Shown here: positions 17,966 through 26,761 of the stretch, in pieces
How positions within the stretch are numbered: position 1 is the first letter of the stretch
Layout: each line of letters starts with the position of its first letter
Assembly: GCA_945862505.1 (NCBI GenBank)
Contig: CAMAYJ010000003.1
Location: 1 to 64,000 of the forward strand
DNA: 64,000 nucleotides
Reading direction: 5' to 3'
Origin: Bifidobacterium breve
GTDB lineage: Bacteria; Actinomycetota; Acidimicrobiia; Acidimicrobiales; Acidimicrobilacustridaceae
Translations under genes and position numbers: made by a program
Notes under the pieces: generated by a model
What the model saw: only the letters and a program-made list of their open reading frames with translations
Database searches by the model: none
What the model was told of the DNA's origin: nothing

Positions 17966-18340
17966 CGGAGCAGGGCGAACGACCACAACGCCTTTCATCG
18001 TGTTATGGAAATCGCAGTAGTAGTCGTAGTTTCCGGCAGCCGCGAAGGTGTGAATCCAGGCCTTCCCCGGCCTGACGACTCCGGAATAAAGCTTGTTGGG
18101 AGCAAGAAAATGGAGATCATGTGGCGCGATGTCATCGTTGATCCACATGACGGTTCCGCCGGCTTCAATCTCGATGTCACGCGGGTCGAACTCACCGTCT
18201 TTGACGTGAACTGTCATCGCAATTGCGGGAGCGTCCTCTTCTGACGCCGTGGTCGTTGTCGAACTGCACGCAGTGGACGCGATCGCGATCGTTGCTACTG
18301 CGAGGATCGCTGCGAACAGAAGCAGGATGCGGCGTTTCAT
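17963..18340 (-). CDS. plastocyanin-like cupredoxin lipoprotein
   Basis: 125 residues from the ATG at 18340. A lipoprotein signal (MKRRILLLFAAILA..., lipobox ASTAC, Cys 25) is followed by a Thr/Ser spacer and one cupredoxin domain. The type 1 copper ligands are visible: H74 (APHDLHF) and the CxxHxxM cluster C109, H112, M115 (YYCDFHNTMKG). It should be an outer-face electron carrier or copper-binding protein. It is the last gene of the glpD operon, 20 bases after the FGGY kinase stop, and may take electrons from the flavoenzymes encoded upstream. That partnership is inference. A longer start at 18394 would lie inside the kinase gene and spoil the signal peptide. Confidence 0.9.
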   Translation of the reverse strand: MKRRILLLFAAILAVATIAIASTACSSTTTTASEEDAPAIAMTVHVKDGEFDPRDIEIEAGGTVMWINDDIAPHDLHFLAPNKLYSGVVRPGKAWIHTFAAAGNYDYYCDFHNTMKGVVVVRPAP

Positions 18341-18360
18341 CGAATGCTCAGTTCGCCAGT

Positions 18361-19803
18361 TCAGAAATCGAAAGAGGAAAGGTCGGCGTGCCATCCGCTG
18401 GCGCGTTCAATTGCTGACGCCCAACGTTCGCGGTGCGCGGCACCGGAGGGTTCGACGACACGAGAGGGTCGCCATGTGGATGCGATGTCGTCCCATCCGG
18501 CCCATGTGCCAACGGAAAGTCCAGCGAGAAACGCAGCGCCCAGTGTTGTGGCTTCGAGGATGGGTGAAATCTCAACGGTGTGTTGGGTTGCGTTGGCAAG
18601 CGCTTGCGTGAAGGTTGGGTTCGCGCTCATTCCTCCATCGACACGCAATGCCGAAATAGCGAGCCCGGTATCGGCCTCGGCTGCATCAACCAGATCGGCT
18701 CCGCGTTGGGCGACGCCTTCGAGTACGGCACGAACAATGTGGGCGCGCCCGGTTCCGCGTGTGATGCCTAGCAATGTTCCGCGCGCGCCGTAGTCCCAAT
18801 TTGGGGTTCCGAGTCCGAGTAGCGCAGGCACGTACACAACGCCGTCGGTGTCATCACATTGTTGGGCGACGAGGTGCGAGTCTGCGGCCGAATCAATAAT
18901 GCCGAGATCGTCGCGCAACCATTCAACGTTGGTGCCGGCTGAAAGCATGATGGCTTCAGTGCCCCACATGGTTTCGTCACCGCGACGCCACGCAACGATT
19001 GGGAATGTCCCGGCGTTACCGCGTGCCCCTGATGTCGGACGGTTGGGGCCGACCACGAGGTCGAGCATTCCACCAGTGCCGAACGTGATCTTTGCGGGGC
19101 CGGGACGCACGCAACCCTGGCCGATAAGCGAGGCTTGTTGGTCGCCGGCGATGCCACAGATCATTGGAGCGCCAGCAAGGGCGGATGCGGGAGCGATCGG
19201 TCCGCTTGAATCGACGATGGTGGGCAGTGCTGATCGAGGGATGTTGAGTTTCGCGAGAAGCGCATCATCCCAATCAAGCGTGTCTACCGAAAACAGCCCG
19301 GTGACAGCGGCGTTCGACGCGTCGGTGACATGCACGGCGCCTTCGGTGAGTGTCCAGACGATCCAAGAGTCGACGGTTCCGACACAAAGATTGCGGCTGC
19401 GGTCTGGATCGGTGTTGTCAAGAAGATGCTTGATCTTTGTCGCCGACTGATTCGGAGCGAACCGCAATCCCTCGGCCTGAAAAACGAGGCAATCGCCCAA
19501 CGTTCTGAGGTCCTGCCAGCCAAGGCCGGGTGCGACTGGTTCTCCTGTTGAACGGTCCCACACGATGGTTGACGCTCGCTGGTTGGCGATTCCAACCGCA
19601 TCAACCGGGCCGCTGTGGGCAAGTGCGGCTCGAGCGGTTGCCAGCGCTGCAGCGGCCATACGCGTCGCGTCGAACTCGACGAGTCCTGGTGCCGGAGTAT
19701 CAGGGAGAACCTCTTCGCGAAACTCGACCGCAATAGAAGCGTCGGGTCGCACGATTGCCGAGCGAACACCCGAGGTGCCGATATCAACAACAAGGATGCT
19801 CAT
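18361..19803 (-). CDS. FGGY-family carbohydrate kinase, glycerol-kinase-like but atypical
   Basis: 480 residues. The two ATPase half-domains are present: phosphate 1 loop (VVDIGTSGVRSAIV), the catalytic Asp in GIAGDQQASLIGQG, and adenosine-binding motifs near DGGMSANPTFTQAL. Glycerol kinases have an N-Q-R-E-T motif whose Arg and Glu hold glycerol. This protein reads NQRAST (R76, A77), and the tyrosine expected in the following PYF.SATK element is missing (APNQSATK). Glycerol may therefore not be its substrate. It overlaps the small membrane protein gene upstream by 4 bases and lies in the glpD operon. A more orthodox glycerol kinase is encoded at 42627-44132. Confidence 0.88.
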   Translation of the reverse strand: MSILVVDIGTSGVRSAIVRPDASIAVEFREEVLPDTPAPGLVEFDATRMAAAALATARAALAHSGPVDAVGIANQRASTIVWDRSTGEPVAPGLGWQDLRTLGDCLVFQAEGLRFAPNQSATKIKHLLDNTDPDRSRNLCVGTVDSWIVWTLTEGAVHVTDASNAAVTGLFSVDTLDWDDALLAKLNIPRSALPTIVDSSGPIAPASALAGAPMICGIAGDQQASLIGQGCVRPGPAKITFGTGGMLDLVVGPNRPTSGARGNAGTFPIVAWRRGDETMWGTEAIMLSAGTNVEWLRDDLGIIDSAADSHLVAQQCDDTDGVVYVPALLGLGTPNWDYGARGTLLGITRGTGRAHIVRAVLEGVAQRGADLVDAAEADTGLAISALRVDGGMSANPTFTQALANATQHTVEISPILEATTLGAAFLAGLSVGTWAGWDDIASTWRPSRVVEPSGAAHRERWASAIERASGWHADLSSFDF

Positions 19804-20177
19804 TGCGTGCGATTCCCTCGTGAGACCGCGACCATCGCACCAATCGTGCCGAGTGACGCAAAGACAAGGGCGAACAGAACGATGCCCAAGAGCAAGACGG
19901 CGGGGTTGGAAAATTCACGAGTGGCGATGAGGTAGACAATTTCTGCGCCGAGGAATGTGACGACACCGGCGGCTGCGCCATGGGGGAGTGCATGTGGTGG
20001 AAGCGGCCGAGCAGCGGCGTAACCCGCCAATGCACCGGAGAAAAAGATGATCGCCAACATCAAGCCGGCCAGCGCAGTGTCCGCGAACACCGTGCGTTGA
20101 AGAATTGCTGCCGGCAACGCGAAGCAGAGTCCGTTGAACGCTCCAATGAGAATCACGCGACGATCGAACATTGCCAT
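19800..20177 (-). CDS. small integral membrane protein
   Basis: 125 residues with four hydrophobic segments (about residues 7-25, 34-56, 66-86 and 92-116) and short polar loops. I recognise no family with confidence; its size and topology resemble the TIGR04086-type membrane proteins. Its start codon overlaps the preceding oxidase stop (TGATG) and its end overlaps the FGGY kinase start (ATGA), so it is translated as part of the glpD operon. A transport or scaffold role for the operon's substrate is possible but unproven. Confidence 0.75.
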   Translation of the reverse strand: MAMFDRRVILIGAFNGLCFALPAAILQRTVFADTALAGLMLAIIFFSGALAGYAAARPLPPHALPHGAAAGVVTFLGAEIVYLIATREFSNPAVLLLGIVLFALVFASLGTIGAMVAVSRGNRTQ

Positions 20178-21688
20178 CAGATGATTTCGCCAAATCCAGT
20201 GGGGGCAGTGCCGAAGTTGGAGGGCATGCCGAGCTTTCCGGGGTTGAGAATGCCGTTGGGATCAAGCGAACGTTTCATTGTGTGCAATACAGAAGTTGCA
20301 CCTTCACCAAGGGCTTGGGCCATGAACCGTCCGCGGTTGAGCCCGATGCCGTGGTGATGACTGAGGGAGCCGCCGTGAGCAAGTGCTGTTGTTGTCCCTG
20401 CACCCCATGCGGCGAGGTACATGGGTTCAATCGCATCTGGTCCTTCGGTTGCTGCTTTGCCAGCAAACGTGAAGTACAGGCATGCGCCATCGGAATAGGC
20501 ATGGGAGAGGTGAGCGGTAGAGGAAATCACACCTGGCGTGGAAGCAATGGCGTCGCGTACGGCCGGGTACAGGGTTGGCAGATCAGTCCACGAAACGGTG
20601 AGCTCCATTGTGTCGACCATGTAACCGCGCGAGATAAGCGCTTCCAATGCGCTCACGTCGTTACGGTGCCCAAACCACTTGGCGACGAGTTCAACGTCGA
20701 GAGGTTTCGCATCGGCGCACTCTTCGGCCGTGATTGTTGTGGTGGCATCGACGGTTGCTTGATCGCCCTCGTCAAATGCCAACAAAACGGCAACGTCGCC
20801 GGTTTTCCAATTGCGATCGGCTTCGGCGGCGTCGTACAGACGAAGGGCCGCGGGAGCAAGACCTCTCTGAATAATTCGGCGACAGGCGTCGGCACCCGCT
20901 TCAAAGGTTGGATAGGCCCATGCACTGCTGTGATTTGCAGTTGCAACCGAGCGAGCCCGCAAGCGTGCTCCGGTGATGATGCCGAGCGTTCCTTCGGAAC
21001 CCACGAACAATTGCGTGAGGTCGGGACCGGCTGACTGGCGGGCATGGCCACCGGTGTGGACGATCGTTCCGTCGGCGAGAACGACATCGAGACCGATCAC
21101 GATGTCTTCGATCTTCCCGTATCGATTGGAAAGTTGTCCGGCACCGCGACAAGCGAGCCAGCCGCCCACCGTAGAAAGGGCGATTGACTGTGGCCAGTGG
21201 CCGACGGTGAGGCCATACTCCGCTTGCAGTTCATCTTCGAAAACGTCGCCGAACATTCCCGCGCCTACGTCGACGATTCCAGAAGTCAGATCAACAGAAT
21301 GAACGCCGGTCAATCCACACAAGTCAAGGACGACACCACCAAACAGTGGAATGGAACCACCCACGACACCGCTACGGCCCGCGGCGGCAGTGACGGGGAT
21401 GTTGTTGTCGTTGCACAGCCGCAAAATGGCGGCGACCTGTTCAGTGGTGGCGGGCGACACGACCACCGAAGCGATCTGGCCGACTTCAGCACTGCTCGCG
21501 CGAGTCATGATGAGCGGCCACCAGTCGCGGCTGGCTTCAACGAGAGTCGAGTGATCGAGCGCGAGGGTCGCTCCCGTTGCACGCAACTGTGCGATCACGT
21601 CCTCTGAGACCTCGACGCGAGTCGTGGCGAAATGGGCCTGACCATTTGCAGCATCAAGATCAATAGGCGGTGTGGGATGAGCTGGCAT
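20177..21688 (-). CDS. alkyl-DHAP-synthase-like FAD-binding oxidase
   Basis: 503 residues from the ATG at 21688, which overlaps the glpD stop (TGATG). The N-terminal PCMH-type FAD domain contains AAAGRSGVVGGSIPL, then STVGGWLACRGAG, NRYGKIEDIV and FVGSEGTLGIITG, which closely follow alkyldihydroxyacetonephosphate synthase (AGPS). The C-terminal cap keeps the AGPS triple-histidine motif GGSLSHHHGIG (H444-446) and HAYSDGACLYFTF. AGPS exchanges the acyl group of acyl-DHAP for an alkyl chain to start ether-lipid synthesis, but homologues also include lactate- and glycolate-type oxidases. Being beside glpD, which makes DHAP, favours a link with glycerol or ether-lipid metabolism. No signal peptide. 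Confidence 0.87.
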   Translation of the reverse strand: MPAHPTPPIDLDAANGQAHFATTRVEVSEDVIAQLRATGATLALDHSTLVEASRDWWPLIMTRASSAEVGQIASVVVSPATTEQVAAILRLCNDNNIPVTAAAGRSGVVGGSIPLFGGVVLDLCGLTGVHSVDLTSGIVDVGAGMFGDVFEDELQAEYGLTVGHWPQSIALSTVGGWLACRGAGQLSNRYGKIEDIVIGLDVVLADGTIVHTGGHARQSAGPDLTQLFVGSEGTLGIITGARLRARSVATANHSSAWAYPTFEAGADACRRIIQRGLAPAALRLYDAAEADRNWKTGDVAVLLAFDEGDQATVDATTTITAEECADAKPLDVELVAKWFGHRNDVSALEALISRGYMVDTMELTVSWTDLPTLYPAVRDAIASTPGVISSTAHLSHAYSDGACLYFTFAGKAATEGPDAIEPMYLAAWGAGTTTALAHGGSLSHHHGIGLNRGRFMAQALGEGATSVLHTMKRSLDPNGILNPGKLGMPSNFGTAPTGFGEII

Positions 21689-23349
21689 CAGGCGACGATC
21701 GCTGCGAGTTCTTCGTCGATGCGGGCCCGATAATCGGCGACCTGTCGAGCCTGTTCCGCCTCGTCCCAACCGAGTTCGGGGCCAAGAAGTGCGGCGACCG
21801 CAAACGCGGCATCAGTCGAAGCATCGCGAAGTTCCAGTCGGGCTCGTGTGCGGCGGCTGAGGATGTCATCGACCGTGGTGGCCATTTCGTAACGGACGGC
21901 AAAGATGGCTTCGGCGCGCAAGTAGGGCAGACCGGGCACAAGAAGTTCGGCCATTGAGGGATCGGACTCGGCAATTGCAAGCACGGTCGTTGCATCTGAT
22001 CCGTATCGATTGGCGAGACGACGAACTTCGTCACCACCGAGGGGCGAGAGCGAGTCGGCCGAGGCAATCAATTCCTCGTATCCGTTTGCGCCATGGATTT
22101 TCAGATGTTTGGTCTTGCTGCGCTGGCGAAGCCGAGTGACGCGATCGGCATTGAGAACTTGAGTGAGCACTTCGTCGATCGTGTCGGCGGCCATTTCGCG
22201 ATAGGTAGTCAACTTGCCGCCGGTAATGGTGACGACGCCGGAATCGGAACGGCGTACTTTGTGGCGCCGCGAGAGATCGGCGGTGCGACCAGAGACCTCG
22301 GGGTCGGCAACAAGTGGGCGAAGTCCCGCCCAAGTTCCGAGGATGTCGTCGGTGGTGACGGTTTCGGTGATTGCACCGTTGAGAGCGCGCAACAAATACT
22401 CAACGTCTTCCTCGTTGCACTGTGGATCATCGACGGGACCGTTGTAATCGGTGTCGGTGGTGCCAACGAAGGTGAATTTTCCCCACGGAACGACAAAGAC
22501 GGAACGCTTATCGCCCGGGACGGGAATGACAGCGGCGACGGTATTGCGCACCTTCGACCATGGGACCGTTATGTGGACGCCCTTAGCCGGTCGAATCGAA
22601 TGTGGATGTTCGGCTTCGTCGAGCGCGCGAACGTCGTCTGACCACACGCCCGCTGCGTTGACGACAGCCTTGGTGGCAACGGTGAACGTGCGTCCGTCGG
22701 CATTGACGACCACGCCGTTGACTTTCCCGTTGACATCTTTATGAAGGCTCACGACGTCAGTGCGGTTGACGATCGTTGCCCCAAATCGAAGAGTTGCAGT
22801 GCGAGCAACGTTCACTACTAGGCGCGCATCGTCGGCTTCCGCGTCGTAATAGAGATAGGAGGGCATCAACTTTTCCGCGGGGAGTGTTGGGAATAACTCA
22901 AGTGCGCGCTTCTTTGAAACCCGCTTGTGCATCTTGCCGATGCGAAGACCGCCAGTGAGGTCGTACATCCACATAGCGCTACCCATCGCCCTCGCGAGTT
23001 TGCGATTGACAACACCTTTCGAGGACAAAATGGGAATGAGGAACGGCAGCACCTTCACGAGGTGCGGAGCATTACGGCGAAGAATCTGGCGTTCGGCAAG
23101 TGCTTCGTACACGAGTCGAATATCGCCCTGTTGGAGATAACGGATTCCGCCATGAATCAGCTTTGAAGACTTCGATGAGGTTCCGCTGGCGAAATCGTCA
23201 CGCTCAACGAGGGCAACGCGAAGGCCTCGTGATACTGCGTCGAGGGCACATCCAACCCCGGTGATTCCGCCACCGATGACAACGACGTCGAAACTGGTGC
23301 TTTCCAAGCGCTGCAAGGCGTCGGAGCGATTGAAGGCAGCGGAGTTCAT
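21688..23349 (-). CDS. glpD: aerobic glycerol-3-phosphate dehydrogenase
   Basis: 553 residues from the ATG at 23349; an upstream ATG at 23412 would add 21 basic residues not seen in the family. The FAD-binding N-terminus is VVVIGGGITGVGCALDAVSR. Typical GlpD motifs follow: ASGTSSKSSKLIHGGIRYLQ, the FTFVGTTDTDYNGP region and TITGGKLTTYREMA. It oxidises sn-glycerol 3-phosphate to DHAP and passes electrons to the respiratory quinone pool at the membrane. It is the first gene of a minus-strand operon with the AGPS-like oxidase, a membrane protein, an FGGY kinase and a cupredoxin. It diverges from whiB, with about 160 bases between the starts. Confidence 0.94.
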   Translation of the reverse strand: MNSAAFNRSDALQRLESTSFDVVVIGGGITGVGCALDAVSRGLRVALVERDDFASGTSSKSSKLIHGGIRYLQQGDIRLVYEALAERQILRRNAPHLVKVLPFLIPILSSKGVVNRKLARAMGSAMWMYDLTGGLRIGKMHKRVSKKRALELFPTLPAEKLMPSYLYYDAEADDARLVVNVARTATLRFGATIVNRTDVVSLHKDVNGKVNGVVVNADGRTFTVATKAVVNAAGVWSDDVRALDEAEHPHSIRPAKGVHITVPWSKVRNTVAAVIPVPGDKRSVFVVPWGKFTFVGTTDTDYNGPVDDPQCNEEDVEYLLRALNGAITETVTTDDILGTWAGLRPLVADPEVSGRTADLSRRHKVRRSDSGVVTITGGKLTTYREMAADTIDEVLTQVLNADRVTRLRQRSKTKHLKIHGANGYEELIASADSLSPLGGDEVRRLANRYGSDATTVLAIAESDPSMAELLVPGLPYLRAEAIFAVRYEMATTVDDILSRRTRARLELRDASTDAAFAVAALLGPELGWDEAEQARQVADYRARIDEELAAIVA

Positions 23350-23508
23350 GTGGCTGAGCCTAGAACGGGCTGGTCTTGAGCGCCTGATCGCCTGACCTGC
23401 GGAAACGCTCATTTAATGGAGACGCGTATTCGGTTTGTGTCGCCGGGGTGGGGGAGTCAATACTCCTCTTTCCCTATTCGCCCGCTCCGCAGGAGCCGTT
23501 TCGTTCGA

Positions 23509-23745
23509 ATGACAAACACTTGGCACTCCCTGGCCGCCTGCATGGGAATCGATCCTGAGATCTTCTTTCCCGACCCCGAAGACGATTCTGATGCCCTTCC
23601 GGCCAAGCTCGTTTGTGCTGAATGCCACGTGCGTGAGGCCTGTCTGGAGCATGCTCTTGCTGTGCGTGAGAAAGATGGCATTTGGGGCGGGGCCACGGAA
23701 CGGGAACGGCGACGAATGATTCGTCAACGCCGTCGGACGGCCTGA
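23509..23745 (+). CDS. WhiB-family iron-sulfur transcriptional regulator
   Basis: 78 residues from the ATG at 23509. Four cysteines are arranged as in Wbl proteins (SLAACMG, then VCAECHVREAC), binding a 4Fe-4S cluster. The GIWGGATERERR segment is the conserved G[VI]WGG turn before the basic C-terminal tail (RRRMIRQRRRTA). An in-frame ATG at 23416 would add 31 residues with no Wbl character. An AGGAG lies 13 bases before the chosen start, which is slightly long. Wbl proteins are redox-responsive partners of the principal sigma factor in actinobacteria. Which paralogue this is cannot be decided. Confidence 0.93.
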   Translation: MTNTWHSLAACMGIDPEIFFPDPEDDSDALPAKLVCAECHVREACLEHALAVREKDGIWGGATERERRRMIRQRRRTA

Positions 23746-23747
23746 AC

Positions 23748-24782
23748 ATGGAATGGCCGGTTCTGCTCTCGACGCTTGTCGCTGGCTCTGATCTGACAGC
23801 GGAGCAGGCGGGCGATGCGCTGCGTGAAATTCTCGCGGGGGCTGCTACCGACGCTCAGATTGCCGCGTTCCTGATCGCGCTTCGCATGAAGGGCGAGACG
23901 ATCGGGGAAGTCTCGGCGATGGTCGATGCCATGCTCGAATCGGCAGCGCCGATCGAAATTCCGCCAGGACCAGACGCCATTGACATCGTGGGAACCGGCG
24001 GAGCACCGAGTCGACGCGCCCATGCTTTGAATGTCTCGACCATGGCCAGTTTCGTGGCTGCGGGGGCCGGCGCCCGTGTGGTGAAGCATGGAAATCGCAA
24101 AGCCTCGTCGACCTCGGGTTCGTTTGATCTTCTCGAAGCGCTTGGCATCCCGCTTGAACTCGATGGACTAGGTATTGCGCATTGTGTTTCTGAAGCGGGC
24201 ATTGCTTTCTGTTTCGCCCGATCGTTTCATCCGGCAATGCGTCATGCCGGACCAGTTCGTACGCAACTTGGAGTGCCCACGGTTTTTAACTTCCTTGGCC
24301 CGCTTTCACACCCAGCCCGAGTACAACGCCAGGTGATTGGTGTGAGTGATCAGCGCATTGCTCCGATTGTGGTCGGGGTATTGCAGCAGCGCGGAGCACC
24401 GCGAGCCCTAGTTGTTTCGGGTGACGATGGCATGGACGAATTCACTACGACGACAACCAGCACCGTTCATGAATTACGTGATGGCGTCGTCAACACCACA
24501 ACATTCGATCCGCGAGATGTTGGCATTGCGCTTGTTTCGCCGGACGCAATCGCCGGTGGCGGGCCTGAGATCAACGCCGAAATCGCCGGGCGAGTCTTTG
24601 CTGGTGAAACCGGGGCCTATCGAGACATTGTTTGTTTGAATGCTGCCGCGGGTCTGTTCGTGGCAGGGATCGTTGACGATCTTTCAAGCGGTGTTGTGAA
24701 AGCGCAGGAGTCAATCGATAGTGGCGCTGCTGCTGCAGTTCTTCAGCGATTGATTAGCGCCGCGAACGACGTAGCGAACTAA
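23748..24782 (+). CDS. trpD: anthranilate phosphoribosyltransferase
   Basis: 344 residues from the ATG at 23748, two bases after the whiB stop. The PRPP-binding glycine loop DIVGTGGAPSRRAHALNVST, the KHGNRKASSTSG element and the HPAMRHAGPVRTQLGVPTVFN stretch are diagnostic of TrpD. It transfers phosphoribose from PRPP to anthranilate in tryptophan synthesis. The usual GTGGD aspartate position is occupied by an alanine (GTGGAPS), a small departure. It overlaps the convergent exonuclease gene by 29 bases, a neighbour relationship also found in Mycobacterium tuberculosis (Rv2191/trpD). Confidence 0.93.
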   Translation: MEWPVLLSTLVAGSDLTAEQAGDALREILAGAATDAQIAAFLIALRMKGETIGEVSAMVDAMLESAAPIEIPPGPDAIDIVGTGGAPSRRAHALNVSTMASFVAAGAGARVVKHGNRKASSTSGSFDLLEALGIPLELDGLGIAHCVSEAGIAFCFARSFHPAMRHAGPVRTQLGVPTVFNFLGPLSHPARVQRQVIGVSDQRIAPIVVGVLQQRGAPRALVVSGDDGMDEFTTTTTSTVHELRDGVVNTTTFDPRDVGIALVSPDAIAGGGPEINAEIAGRVFAGETGAYRDIVCLNAAAGLFVAGIVDDLSSGVVKAQESIDSGAAAAVLQRLISAANDVAN

Positions 24783-26502
24783 CAAACTCGCTGTCATCAA
24801 CTGCGAGTCCCTTGCGTGGAGAAAACGACGGCAAGGCTGGCAGCGCCGAGACGAGTACGCCGTCGCAGTGGTCGAGCGTGAGATCGGGAGCGGCATGTTC
24901 AAGCCATGACGCGATGCAACTGAGTTCATCGGCGAGTTCCCGGTCGAGGGGCGCGAGCGGCGCATCAGACGGCATCGTCCGATCGTTGGAGGTCGGTGAA
25001 AGACCGAGATTCGGTAGTTCGCCTTCTCCCCATGCTGATTGCAGGCGACCGTGGTCGAGAGCAACGCCACCGAGTGGCCCGAGATCGATATGTATGTGTC
25101 CGGCCCGACGGAGTTGGTCGAATTTCCGTTGTCGGCGGATGGCGCCGGCCAAAGCGTTGGCGCGGTCGCGAACATCGGCGGCTTCTTCGAAACGCTCTTC
25201 CCGAGCAAGGGCGGTAATGCGTTCGGCGAGCGGGGCAAGGAGAAGGTTGGGTTCAACGGTAAGACCGCGAACCGCTCGTTCGACAACGAGTTCGTAGTCG
25301 GCGGGCTCGACTTCGCCAGCACACGGACACATCGACACGCCAAGTTGGGCAGCGGTGCACGGTGCGTCACGAAGCGCGCGCTTGCCGACCCTTCCTGCAC
25401 AGCGGCGAAGCGGAACCGAGGTGTGAATGGCATCGACAACGCGTTGGGCCGATGAACGTGAAGAAAGTGGGCCGAGATAGAGAGCGCCGTCGTCGCGTGC
25501 AGCTTTCACAATCGACAAGCGTGGGAAGGTCTCTGACAGCGTGAGCTTCACATAGACATATCGACCCCAGTCTTTGAGTTGTCGGTTGTAGCCGGGCTTG
25601 TGTTCGTGGATCAGACGGATTTCATGGACTGCCGCCGAGAGCGGATGGGGATGCTTCATGTGGTCGATCTGGGTGGTTTCTCGGAGCAACGAACCGATCT
25701 TCCGACGGTCATCGCCGGAGAAGTACGAACGCACTCGTGCCCGAAGATTGGTGGCTTTCCCGATGTACAGAACATCGCCTTGCGAGTTGCGAAAGAGATA
25801 GACGCCAGGTGAGCGGGGTAACGAGTCGGTGAGTCGAAGTTTCTGGGCGCTGGCATGACCAGCCATTTTTGGGAGCGAAAGGAGATCGTCGAGACCAGTG
25901 ACTCCTAAGCCTCCGGCGCGTTCAATGAGGAGGTGCAGTAGATCGCCGGTAGCGAGTGCGTCGTCGAGAGCGCGGTGAGCGGGTTGATGGTCGAGACGGA
26001 GAAATTCGGCAAGGGTCCCGAGTTTGCAATTGGGAACTTCATTGCGCACGAGTCGCCGAGCGAGTGCAACGGTGTCGACCGAACGGTTCGTGAGTTTCGG
26101 CCGTTGATCACGCTCTAACGCCGCCTGCACAAAAGAGAGATCGAATCGAACGTTGTGTCCGACGATCACTGCGTCGCCAATGAACTCGAGAAGTGATGGA
26201 AGGACAGCTTCGATTCGCGGGGCAGGCATCACCATGGAATGGGTAATGCCGGTGAGCACGGTTATTTGGGGCGGAATCGCGCAACCGGGATTTACGAGCG
26301 TCTGGAACGTTCCTAAACACTCACCGCCGCGGAGTTTCACCGCGCCGATTTCGGTAATGCCACATGAATCGGCCGACCCGCCGGTGGTTTCGAGATCGAT
26401 CACGCAGAAGGTGACCTGCGAAAGAGGGGTGCCGAGATCCTCGAGTGATAGTTGGAAGGAATCTTGGGCGGGGGAGGGCACCAGCCCAGTCTGATCGAAC
26501 AA
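24754..26502 (-). CDS. DEDD exonuclease / UvrC-like GIY-YIG nuclease fusion
   Basis: 582 residues. Residues about 30-195 form a DnaQ-type 3'-5' exonuclease: ExoI FCVIDLETTGGS, ExoII VGHNVRFDLSF and ExoIII HRALDDALATGDL. Residues about 225-310 hold a UvrC N-terminal GIY-YIG endonuclease domain (SPGVYLFRNSQGDVLYIGKA, R and E downstream). The rest continues like UvrC/Cho, with an ERFEEAADVRDRANAL UVR-type helix. The family occurs widely in actinobacteria (Rv2191 type) and is thought to act in DNA repair. It is convergent with trpD (29-bp overlap) and divergent from the zinc-ribbon gene at 26549 (46 bases). Confidence 0.92.
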   Translation of the reverse strand: MFDQTGLVPSPAQDSFQLSLEDLGTPLSQVTFCVIDLETTGGSADSCGITEIGAVKLRGGECLGTFQTLVNPGCAIPPQITVLTGITHSMVMPAPRIEAVLPSLLEFIGDAVIVGHNVRFDLSFVQAALERDQRPKLTNRSVDTVALARRLVRNEVPNCKLGTLAEFLRLDHQPAHRALDDALATGDLLHLLIERAGGLGVTGLDDLLSLPKMAGHASAQKLRLTDSLPRSPGVYLFRNSQGDVLYIGKATNLRARVRSYFSGDDRRKIGSLLRETTQIDHMKHPHPLSAAVHEIRLIHEHKPGYNRQLKDWGRYVYVKLTLSETFPRLSIVKAARDDGALYLGPLSSRSSAQRVVDAIHTSVPLRRCAGRVGKRALRDAPCTAAQLGVSMCPCAGEVEPADYELVVERAVRGLTVEPNLLLAPLAERITALAREERFEEAADVRDRANALAGAIRRQRKFDQLRRAGHIHIDLGPLGGVALDHGRLQSAWGEGELPNLGLSPTSNDRTMPSDAPLAPLDRELADELSCIASWLEHAAPDLTLDHCDGVLVSALPALPSFSPRKGLAVDDSEFVSSLRRSRR

Positions 26503-26548
26503 GCGTTCGTATGCAAGGAGGTGGTTCCAGCCTCGCTAGTCTCGCTCG

Positions 26549-26761
26549 GTGTCTTCTCCCCGATATCGCTGCACCGCTTGCGGAAACCTCACCCGATTCG
26601 ATGTTGTCTCGACCAAGCGCACCCGTGCGTTTCATCACTACAGCGTCGGTGGCGAACTCGAGGTTGAGAGCGAAGAGGTCCTCTCCGAATCAGTCGAAGA
26701 GGTGTCGTGCCACTGGTGTGGCAACGGTGGTTCGGTTGTTCAGACCCAGCCGCCGGCGTAA
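26549..26761 (+). CDS. small conserved actinobacterial zinc-ribbon protein
   Basis: 70 residues with a GTG start. Two CxxC pairs (RCTACGNLT and SCHWCGNGG) flank a central FDVVSTKRTRAFHHYSVGG stretch and an acidic segment (ELEVESEEVLSESVEEV), giving a single zinc ribbon. I recall similar short proteins across actinobacteria, without assigned function. It is divergent from the exonuclease fusion gene and overlaps the convergent SDR gene by 22 bases. It may bind RNA or act as a protein adaptor; nothing in the sequence decides. Confidence 0.82.
   Translation: MSSPRYRCTACGNLTRFDVVSTKRTRAFHHYSVGGELEVESEEVLSESVEEVSCHWCGNGGSVVQTQPPA

Noticed and set aside
20171-21034. 287-codon plus-strand open frame inside the AGPS-like oxidase gene
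   Set aside because: Antisense shadow; composition (Cys/Gly rich, no motif) and the strong oxidase motifs on the other strand exclude it.
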